Positions 58,139-64,000 of a DNA stretch of 64,000 bases are shown here, in pieces. The stretch is from an uncultured Eubacteriales bacterium (lineage in GTDB: Bacteria > Bacillota > Clostridia > Oscillospirales > CAG-272). Each line of letters begins with the position of its first letter. The first letter of the stretch is position 1. Below the pieces are notes generated by a model, which ran no database searches, was not told the DNA's origin, and worked only from the letters and a program-made list of their open reading frames with translations. Location of the stretch: contig CAKXXW010000001.1 of the NCBI GenBank assembly GCA_934378145.1, positions 77,736 through 141,735 on the forward strand. The letters run 5' to 3'. A program made the translations under genes and the position numbers.

Positions 58139-60163
58139 TCAGATCCTTCTTACCTTTCCGGAAAGCGGGGCACCTTCGCGGAAGGCTTCAATGACCGAAT
58201 CGACCTCATCCGGACTTTCGGCAGAAAAGATGAAATGCCACGACCTTATCCCGCCGCGCGAAAGCTCGGCTTCCCTGTCCGACATATTGGTCGGCAGGCT
58301 GTTGTATATCACGCTGCGGTGCGGATATTCCCGCACGACGGGAAACTCTACTCCCTTCCTGTCGGTCAGCTCCGCCGCGCACAACTGCCTGCCGCTCATT
58401 CCCGGGCAGTGCGCAAGCTCGCGTATCAGACACTTTTCAAGTATCATCAGAGGAATCCTGCCGTAGACTATCGCCGAACTTTTTCCCTTTATGTCACGGA
58501 GTTTCGGCAGGCTCAGCTCGGGAGAAAGTATGACATCCTCAAATCCGAGCGACATCGCCGAAAGGAGCGCCTCACTGTTCTGTATATTGAGTCTGAAATC
58601 CCCGTGTATCGCAAGCCCCGCCTCGCGCGCAAGCCCGATATGTCCGACATTCCCTACAAGGATATGTTTTGCTCCCATACCGACCGCCGCGGAAAGCAGT
58701 TTCCGTACATTTTCAGCCTCACGGTCAAACACGACCGGCGGCATAATGACCGCATCGGTACTTCCGTCATACCTGTCGAGCGGCAGATATATCCTGTCAA
58801 AATATTCCCGTGCGGCATCTGTCACCTTTTCGGGAGAGAGGAACCTTGCCGTTTTTTCGTCGGCTCTTTCGTCCTTCGGCAAAGGCAGAGAATATCCGCT
58901 TATGTCTGCCCTTTCCTGCCGCTCTCCGCATTTTTCCAGCGCCTCAAGCCCCGCACGGCGAAGCGCGTTGAGCCTTGACACCGGCATCATAAGCCCCGCG
59001 TCACAGGATATTTCGGCTTTCCCGAGCGAATAGGGAGTGCCGCCGAGCTTTGCAAGGTTCTTGAGATACCCTTCCTCTGTCATCGGTGCGGTCTTCGCCT
59101 CAAAGGGGATGTCCCCCGTCACCGTAACGCTTTTTCTGCCGTCCGAAAGGATCAGGAGCGACGGTCTGTCCTTTCCGAACACGGTCTTTATATCAAGAGG
59201 CACCTTTCTCGTAAGTCCCTCAAAGGGAGCAAGTTTCCTCGTTGAATCCTTGTCGCTGTCAGTCCTCACGCCGAGCATCGAATGACCGATACGACCGGTG
59301 AAATAGCCGTCGGTAAAGTTGCCGCCGCGCGAAAAGACCGAGGCGAGGTACTCTTTTTCCTCCTCGGTCGCCGCGCGCCGCTCGTCAAGAAGCCGCCTCC
59401 ACACACGGGTGACGGCAAGCACATATTCGGGCGGTTTCATCCTTCCCTCTATCTTAAGCGAGCTGATGCCCGCCCCGATCAGCTCGGGAACATATGAGGC
59501 AAGGCAGAGATCCCTGAGCGACAGAGGATATGCCTGCTTCCCTTTTACGGTATACGGCAGTCTGCACGGCTGGGCACATTCGCCGCGGTTTCCGCTCCGC
59601 CCGCCGACCATAGAGGAAAAGAGGCACTGCCCCGAATGGCAGACGCAGAGCGCGCCGTGTATGAAGACCTCAAGTTCGATCCCGCTCTTTTCGGTAAAGG
59701 CTCTTATATCGCCGAGAGTCGCCTCCCTCGCCATCACCATTCTCGAAAATCCGAGTCCGGCAAGCCTCTCTGCCGCTTCTATATTGTGCCCCGACGCCTG
59801 CGTACTTGCGTGAAGTTCCATTCCCGGGATCTCGTGGTGTATCGCCGCGGCAAGCCCCGTATCGGCAACAATAAGCGCATCGGCTCCGGCATCATAGTAT
59901 CCGGCGGCGGTGCGCAGAGCGTCCCCGATCTCGCGGTCGGTGACAAGAGTATTGAGGGTGATATAACATCTGACCCCGTAGGCATGGGCGGTCTTTATCG
60001 CGCCGCGAAGGATATCGCCGTCAAAATTCTCGGCAAACATACGCGCGTTGAAGGCAGAGCCTCCGAAATATACCGCGTCGGCTCCGCCCTCTATCGCCGC
60101 TTCGAGCGCGGCGGGAGAACCCGCCGGAGAAAGCAGCTCCGGCAGGCTTTTTCTGTCTCTCAT
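58139..60163 (-). CDS. U32-family peptidase/RNA hydroxylation-type protein
   Basis: A 674-residue member of the U32 (collagenase-like) family. The start LPELLSPAGSPAALEAAIEGGADAVYFGG and the Cys-rich core VFIHGALCVCHSGQCLFSSMVGGRSGNRGECAQPCRLPY are hallmarks; the cysteines can hold an iron-sulfur cluster. Bacterial relatives RlhA and TrhP hydroxylate 23S rRNA and tRNA, so an RNA-modification role is more likely than proteolysis, though this is family inference. The C-terminal third (about 380-674) is an extra domain seen in long members. Its ATG overlaps the zapA stop by 1 nt (TAATG). Confidence 0.9.
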   Translation of the reverse strand: MRDRKSLPELLSPAGSPAALEAAIEGGADAVYFGGSAFNARMFAENFDGDILRGAIKTAHAYGVRCYITLNTLVTDREIGDALRTAAGYYDAGADALIVADTGLAAAIHHEIPGMELHASTQASGHNIEAAERLAGLGFSRMVMAREATLGDIRAFTEKSGIELEVFIHGALCVCHSGQCLFSSMVGGRSGNRGECAQPCRLPYTVKGKQAYPLSLRDLCLASYVPELIGAGISSLKIEGRMKPPEYVLAVTRVWRRLLDERRAATEEEKEYLASVFSRGGNFTDGYFTGRIGHSMLGVRTDSDKDSTRKLAPFEGLTRKVPLDIKTVFGKDRPSLLILSDGRKSVTVTGDIPFEAKTAPMTEEGYLKNLAKLGGTPYSLGKAEISCDAGLMMPVSRLNALRRAGLEALEKCGERQERADISGYSLPLPKDERADEKTARFLSPEKVTDAAREYFDRIYLPLDRYDGSTDAVIMPPVVFDREAENVRKLLSAAVGMGAKHILVGNVGHIGLAREAGLAIHGDFRLNIQNSEALLSAMSLGFEDVILSPELSLPKLRDIKGKSSAIVYGRIPLMILEKCLIRELAHCPGMSGRQLCAAELTDRKGVEFPVVREYPHRSVIYNSLPTNMSDREAELSRGGIRSWHFIFSAESPDEVDSVIEAFREGAPLSGKVRRI

Positions 60164-60453
60164 TATTTTTTCAGCTTATCAAGCTCTTCCTCAAGCTCGC
60201 TTATCCGCATCTCATATTCGGCGTTAAGCTCCTCAAGGCGCTTGATCTTTCTCTGCGCCTTCAGCTTGTCCGAACAGTAATCGAGCGCGCAAAGGAGCGC
60301 CGCCTCGGTCTTCGAGCAGCGGTTGCTCTTGAGGTATATCTCGCGTATGCGGCGGTCAAGCACTCCGACGAGCGCCTCGACAGCCTCGGGGGATTCCTCC
60401 GTCACAACATTCATCGGTATATCGGCAACCGTGATAGTGTATCTCTGTTTCAT
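60163..60453 (-). CDS. zapA: Cell division protein ZapA
   Basis: A 96-residue FtsZ-binding protein that bundles protofilaments at the Z-ring. The N-terminal half has the ZapA motif YTITVADIPMNVVTEES, and the C-terminus is a coiled coil (about 60-96; LNAEYEMRISELEEELDKLKK). The ATG at 60453 follows AAAGGA; the frame can be extended to 60486 without a better site. Cotranscribed with the U32 gene, a pairing common in Firmicutes. Confidence 0.92.
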   Translation of the reverse strand: MKQRYTITVADIPMNVVTEESPEAVEALVGVLDRRIREIYLKSNRCSKTEAALLCALDYCSDKLKAQRKIKRLEELNAEYEMRISELEEELDKLKK

Positions 60454-60494
60454 ATCCGAACCGTCCTTTTTTATATGTGTTTGCAATTTTGTAC

Positions 60495-60553
60495 TTGCAA
60501 AAGAGCTTTACAGGTTGTATAATTATTATAATACAAAACTTTCCTTTTGGCAA
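60495..60553. promoter_or_regulatory. Divergent overlapping promoters for zapA and nth
   Basis: Plus strand: TTGCAA (60495-60500), 17 bp, TATAAT (60518-60523). Minus strand: TTGCCA (60553-60548), 17 bp, TATAAT (60530-60525). The two -10 boxes are separated by 1 bp, so both cannot be used at once. Confidence 0.7.
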
Positions 60554-60607
60554 TAGCATTTTTTCACGAAGGGAAAATATTATTTCGACAAAGTAAGGAT
60601 TATTATT

Positions 60608-61273
60608 ATGACCGACAAAGAAAGAGCCGATGCGGCGGTCGAAAGGCTGAAAGCCATCTACCCCGACGCCGCCTGCTCTCTTGAATACACCGGCGAGCCG
60701 TGGAAGCTGCTCGTTATGGGAAGGCTCTCGGCACAATGCACCGATGCCCGGGTCAACATCGTCTGCAGCGAGCTTTTTTCACGCTTCCCGACCTCACGGG
60801 CGCTCGCCGACGCCGAGCTTCCGGAAATAGAAAATATCGTCCGCCCCTGCGGCCTTTACCGTGTCAAGGCTGCCGACATAAAGGCGGAATGTGAGCTTCT
60901 CGAGAACAGGTACGGCGGAAAGCTCCCCGACACCATGGAAGCGCTTCTGACCTTCCCGGGGGTCGGCAGGAAGATAGCCAACCTCCTGCTCGGGGATATA
61001 TTCGGCAAACCCGGGATCGTCGCCGACACACACTGCATAAGGATATGCGGCAGGCTCGGTTTCTACCCCGAAACGCAGAAGGATCCGCTGAAGACCGAAA
61101 AAACGATGTCGGCGCTCATAGAAGGCAGCGAGCAGAGCGACTTCTGCCACCGGCTCGTTCTCTTCGGGCGCGACATCTGCCGTGCAAAATCGCCCGACTG
61201 CGAAGGTTGCCGACTTTCCGACATATGCAAATATTACTCTGATAAGGAAAAAAAGAAAGATGAAAATAAGTGA
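60608..61273 (+). CDS. nth: Endonuclease III
   Basis: A DNA glycosylase/AP lyase that removes oxidised pyrimidines. The 221-residue product has the helix-hairpin-helix LLTFPGVGRKIANLLLGD with the catalytic lysine, VADTHCIRICGRLG with the catalytic Asp, and a C-terminal [4Fe-4S] site with Cys spacing 6-2-5 (DICRAKSPDCEGCRLSDIC). It ends 14 nt inside the next small gene. A promoter at 60495-60523 serves it. Confidence 0.96.
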   Translation: MTDKERADAAVERLKAIYPDAACSLEYTGEPWKLLVMGRLSAQCTDARVNIVCSELFSRFPTSRALADAELPEIENIVRPCGLYRVKAADIKAECELLENRYGGKLPDTMEALLTFPGVGRKIANLLLGDIFGKPGIVADTHCIRICGRLGFYPETQKDPLKTEKTMSALIEGSEQSDFCHRLVLFGRDICRAKSPDCEGCRLSDICKYYSDKEKKKDENK

Positions 61274-61469
61274 GATCGATTTCAGCGGCTATGCCGGCAG
61301 ACGGATCGCCGTCGTAACAAAGAGAAGCATAATGAATTTCCCCGCAGACACCTTCGACGCAGTCAAGCGCGCCTGCGGAGAACTTGAGGTCGCCGAAGAC
61401 GGGATCATCGCCGATGAAAACGGCTGGCTGACCTTAAAAACGGTAAATGAAGAAAAAAATAACGCCTGA
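61260..61469 (+). CDS. 69-residue protein of unknown function, coupled to nth
   Basis: A small ORF whose ATG (61260) lies inside the last codons of nth, with AAAGAAAG just upstream. The product, starting MKISEIDFSGYAGRRIAVVTK, is acidic and has no membrane segment, motif or Cys pair. The 14-nt overlap and the intact frame suggest translational coupling. No family is recognised. Confidence 0.6.
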   Translation: MKISEIDFSGYAGRRIAVVTKRSIMNFPADTFDAVKRACGELEVAEDGIIADENGWLTLKTVNEEKNNA

Positions 61470-61473
61470 GGCA

Positions 61474-61502
61474 TTGAATTAAGCGCACCGCTGTGTTATA
61501 AT
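61474..61502 (+). promoter_or_regulatory. Promoter for nadE
   Basis: TTGAAT (61474-61479), 17-bp spacer, TATAAT (61497-61502), 45 nt before the start codon. Confidence 0.75.
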
Positions 61503-61546
61503 AATGCGTTAGTGTCCGGAGAACGGACAGGCAACGGAGGTTTTTG

Positions 61547-63487
61547 ATGTTTGATTTCATCCGCGTCGCCGCCGCGGTACCCGAGGTATCGGTCGGCAAT
61601 GTCGACGCAAATGTCGTAAAAATTATAGAAAAAGCCGCGGAAGCGGACAAAAAGGGCGTTCAGCTCACGGTCTTCCCCGAGCTTGCGATCACCGGATACT
61701 CGTGCGGCGACCTGTTCTTCCAGAGCAGCCTGCTCAGCGCCGCGAAGAAAGGGCTTCGTGATATAGCAAAGGCGAGCGAAAAGCTTGACACGGTCACCGT
61801 CGTCGGTCTGCCCTTTGACTTTGACGGAAGGCTCTTCAACTGCGCCGCCGTCGTCTTCGGCGGAAAGGTCTACGCGATAATACCGAAGACCTACCTCCCC
61901 GTTTACAGCGAATTCTATGAGCCGAGGTGGTTCACCCCCGGATCCGAGCTTGAAAACGGTACGCGTACCTGCCGCGAGCTTCAGGACGAACCTTTCGCCG
62001 TCGGCACCGATATGATCTTCGACACAGGATTCTTCAGATTCGGCACGGAGATATGCGAGGACATCTGGGCGCCTATACCACCGAGCAACTATATGGCGCT
62101 CGCGGGAGCCGAGGTGCTTCTCAACCTCTCGGCGAGCAACGAGAAGATCTCGAAGCGTCGCTACCGCCGCGCCATGATACAGCAGCACTCGGCATCGCAG
62201 ACCGGAGCCTACATCTATGTCTCGTCGGGTTGCACCGAATCGACGACCGACCTCATCTTCTCGGGTCACAGCCTCATATGCGAAAGCGGCAAGCTGATGG
62301 CGGAAAACGAAAAGTTCATCGACTCGGATTACCTTCTCATATCCGATATAGACCTTGAGAAGATCCGCAACGGCAGGCTCAGATTCAAAACATACGCCCA
62401 GTGCGCCGCCATCTGCAACGCCGGAAAGAGTTTCCGCAGCATCACACTTCCCTGCCCGACTCCCGATTGCGACTTTTCGCTCTATCCGATAAGGAAGCTG
62501 CCCTTCGTCCCCGACGCGAAGACAGACCGCGCCGAGAGATGCTCGGATATTTTCGAGATGCAGGTAATGGCACTCAAACGCCGCCTCGATATAACGCATG
62601 CGCGTCCGGTCGTCGGAGTATCGGGCGGACTTGACTCGACCCTTGCCCTGCTCGTCAGCGCCGAGGCTGTCAGACGCTCCGGAAATCCGCTGACCGATGT
62701 CGTCGGCATCACGATGCCCTGCTTCGGAACTACCGGAAGGACATATAATAACTCGCTCAAACTGATGGAAAAGCTCGGCGTGACCTACCTCGAGATACCG
62801 ATAAAATCCGCCGTCGAGCAGCATTTCAGGGACATAGGACAGGATCCCGCAAAGTATGACCTGACATTCGAAAACTCACAGGCGAGAGAGCGCACACAGG
62901 TCCTTATGGACTATGCCGGCAAGGTCGGAGGCCTCGTCGTCGGCACCGGCGACCTCAGCGAACTTGCCCTCGGCTGGTGTACCTATAACGCCGACCATAT
63001 GAGCATGTACGGAGTCAATGCCGGCGTGCCGAAAACGCTTGTCAGATGGATGATAGATACGATAAAGGACCATGAAGAATTCGCCGCCTGCGGCGATGTT
63101 ATCCGCGATATCCTCGATACGCCGATAAGCCCCGAGCTTCTGCCCCCCGATGAAAAGGGACAGATCGCACAGCAGACCGAAGATATAGTGGGGCCCTACG
63201 CCCTGCATGACTTCTTCCTCTTCTACGCGATAAGACAGGGATATTCGCCGAAGAAGGTCTTCGCCTTCGCTGCAAGAGCCTTTGCCGACGACTTTGATAA
63301 GGCAACGGTCAAAAAGTGGCTCATAGTCTTCTACCGCCGCTTCTTCTCACAGCAGTATAAGCGGAGTTGCCAGCCCGACGGAGTGAAGATAGGCAGTACG
63401 AGCCTTTCCCCGCGCGGAGACTGGAGAATGCCGAGCGATGCCTCTGCCGCTCTCTGGATAAAAGAAGCCGAAGAAATAGAAATATAA
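61547..63487 (+). CDS. nadE: Glutamine-dependent NAD+ synthetase
   Basis: Makes NAD+ from deamido-NAD+ and ATP using ammonia released from glutamine. The 646-residue chain joins a nitrilase-type amidotransferase domain (1-300) to a PP-loop synthetase domain (about 330-640). In the first, the triad is Glu in VFPELAITGYSC, Lys in IPKTYLPVY and Cys in GTEICEDIW. In the second, SGGLDSTLAL is the ATP loop and GTGDLSELALGW a family motif. The ATG at 61547 follows GGAGG by 6 nt. Length and domains match bacterial long-form NadE. Confidence 0.96.
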   Translation: MFDFIRVAAAVPEVSVGNVDANVVKIIEKAAEADKKGVQLTVFPELAITGYSCGDLFFQSSLLSAAKKGLRDIAKASEKLDTVTVVGLPFDFDGRLFNCAAVVFGGKVYAIIPKTYLPVYSEFYEPRWFTPGSELENGTRTCRELQDEPFAVGTDMIFDTGFFRFGTEICEDIWAPIPPSNYMALAGAEVLLNLSASNEKISKRRYRRAMIQQHSASQTGAYIYVSSGCTESTTDLIFSGHSLICESGKLMAENEKFIDSDYLLISDIDLEKIRNGRLRFKTYAQCAAICNAGKSFRSITLPCPTPDCDFSLYPIRKLPFVPDAKTDRAERCSDIFEMQVMALKRRLDITHARPVVGVSGGLDSTLALLVSAEAVRRSGNPLTDVVGITMPCFGTTGRTYNNSLKLMEKLGVTYLEIPIKSAVEQHFRDIGQDPAKYDLTFENSQARERTQVLMDYAGKVGGLVVGTGDLSELALGWCTYNADHMSMYGVNAGVPKTLVRWMIDTIKDHEEFAACGDVIRDILDTPISPELLPPDEKGQIAQQTEDIVGPYALHDFFLFYAIRQGYSPKKVFAFAARAFADDFDKATVKKWLIVFYRRFFSQQYKRSCQPDGVKIGSTSLSPRGDWRMPSDASAALWIKEAEEIEI

Positions 63488-63501
63488 AACCATATCACGA
63501 A

Positions 63502-63536
63502 TCGTATCCGAAAGGTATCCTGCCTTTCGGATACGA
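63502..63536. terminator. Stem-loop after nadE
   Basis: A 14-bp stem (63502-63515 with 63523-63536, loop tatcctg) 14 nt after the stop. It is followed by an A-rich rather than T-rich run, so termination efficiency is uncertain. Confidence 0.55.
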
Positions 63537-63572
63537 TAAAATAAAAAATAATAGGTTTTTTGAAAAAAGCTA

Positions 63573-63601
63573 TTGCAAAAAAGATATTTGTGTGGTATAA
63601 T
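63573..63601 (+). promoter_or_regulatory. Promoter upstream of the tRNA-Ser copies
   Basis: TTGCAA (63573-63578), 17-bp spacer, TATAAT (63596-63601). It sits about 30 bp before the broken tRNA copy and about 230 bp before the intact one. Confidence 0.75.
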
Positions 63602-63631
63602 ATTATTTGTTCGGCGACCCGAACATAATAC

Positions 63632-63674
63632 GGAAGAGTATCGAAGTGGTCATAACGGCCCTGACTCGAAATCA
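63632..63674 (+). pseudogene. 5'-half fragment of a tRNA-Ser gene
   Basis: GGAAGAG followed by TATCGAAGTGGTCATAACGG and CTGACTCGAAATCA copies the first half of the intact tRNA-Ser at 63834 (acceptor 5' strand, D arm, anticodon loop). The similarity also covers the 12 nt before the gene. It stops at the anticodon stem; there is no T arm or 3' acceptor, so it cannot be functional. Confidence 0.75.
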
Positions 63675-63833
63675 TGTACGCATTTGAGTAGTTGTACCAC
63701 CGAAAACCGCCGAAAAGCCTTGATTCTATTGGATTTTCGCTCGGTTGATGATTTTTCTAACCGGCTTATCTAACGGGTTTTCTAAAAAATTGAATAACGA
63801 TTGTTTCCCTCGTTTTCGAGGGTGAACATATAC
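63675..63833. other. Insert between the broken and intact tRNA-Ser copies
   Basis: About 160 bp with no ORF. It contains an imperfect stem (AACCGCCGAAAA with TTTTCGCTCGGTT, about 63705-63747) and a small hairpin CCCTCG-TTTT-CGAGGG (63807-63822). It has the look of the end of an integrative element left at a tRNA attachment site; no integrase is present. Confidence 0.45.
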
Positions 63834-63919
63834 GGAGAGGTATCGAAGTGGTCATAACGGGGCTGACTCGAAATCAGTTTGCGCGAAAGCGCACAAGGGT
63901 TCGAATCCCTTCCTCTCCG
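63834..63919 (+). tRNA. tRNA-Ser(CGA)
   Basis: A complete class II tRNA: acceptor GGAGAGG (63834-63840) pairs with CCTCTCC (63912-63918), the anticodon loop CTCGAAA gives anticodon CGA, a long variable arm has TGCGCGAAAGCGCA, and the T arm is AGGGTTCGAATCCCT. CCA is encoded at 63920-63922. It reads UCG codons. Confidence 0.95.
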
Positions 63920-63922
63920 CCA

Positions 63923-64000
63923 CTGAATGCTCATGTACGGTAAGGAAGCAAGCAACCGAAAACAAGAGATAGACCGCCAGCACTACACTATTCCGAACCA
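63923..64000. other. Window end after tRNA-Ser
   Basis: 78 bp with no recognisable gene start or terminator. TCATGTACG in it also follows the broken tRNA copy upstream, a 9-bp match that may be chance. Confidence 0.4.

Noticed and set aside
63632..63674. First tRNA-Ser-like sequence as a working tRNA
   Set aside because: It has no T arm and no 3' acceptor strand, and the anticodon stem has a mismatch.
1..64000. CRISPR arrays, prophage or complete insertion sequences
   Set aside because: No regularly spaced short repeats, phage structural genes, transposases or integrases were found.

Overview
The window looks like a chromosome segment from an anaerobic, gut-type member of the Clostridia, most like Oscillospiraceae/Ruminococcaceae relatives. 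This rests on content and style: a DUF4364 gene beside a sigma-H-like factor, clostridial-type SpoIIIE/FtsK and SecA, strong AGGAGG ribosome binding sites, very regular TTGACA-17 bp-TATAAT promoters, dense operons, and a fairly high GC content by eye. No rRNA, CRISPR array, complete insertion sequence or prophage was seen.

Layout. 0-5 kb: PAP2 phosphatase, murA (convergent, sharing a bidirectional terminator), a secreted endonuclease/exonuclease/phosphatase-fold lipoprotein, and a P-loop ATPase whose start codon lies in a 14-bp inverted repeat. 5-12.5 kb: a heterodimeric ABC exporter with one degenerate ATP site, ftsK/spoIIIE, and two half-size TauE/SafE permeases. 12.5-16.6 kb: sigma factor, DUF4364 protein, gdhA, and a prepilin-like surface protein. 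16.8-24.6 kb: pcrA, a 43-residue Asn/Gln-rich peptide, two membrane proteins, secA. 24.7-36.4 kb: the tRNA-modification pair trmL-mnmA, a MacB/FtsX-like ABC system, a lipase-like lipoprotein, a phosphohexomutase with nagB, and a TetR-controlled ABC transporter. 36.4-41 kb: a tightly packed glucuronate operon uxuA-uxuB-uxaC-eda-kdgK, with a HAD hydrolase divergent from it. 42.4-44.5 kb: a second prepilin-like gene. 44.5-50.2 kb: a seven-gene operon (HPr-kinase-like, PqqD, S24/S26 peptidase, alr, sugar epimerase, old-yellow-enzyme family, 2-hydroxyacid dehydrogenase). 50.3-63.5 kb: mgtE, a polyol-phosphate-type SDR, a YgiQ-type radical SAM gene, ogg, a DUF6062-like gene, mnmM, a VanY-type carboxypeptidase, a U32 peptidase, zapA, nth, a small ORF and nadE. 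The end holds an intact tRNA-Ser(CGA) next to a broken copy of its 5' half.

The most interesting signal is a pair of 169-bp segments (16632-16800 and 44261-44429). Each is bounded by 21-bp imperfect inverted repeats with a TTGGTAA core and carries a consensus promoter. In the order given, each promoter points away from the adjacent prepilin-like gene and straight into an intrinsic terminator. If the segment inverted, the promoter would face the gene about 70 nt upstream of its start codon. This is the layout of a phase-variable promoter switch, and both copies read OFF here. The two genes share nearly identical DNA over the switch, leader and first ~40 codons and a similar 3' hairpin, but their passenger domains are unrelated. 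This suggests a family of switchable, modular pilin-like surface proteins. No recombinase gene is present in the window, so the enzyme would have to be encoded elsewhere.
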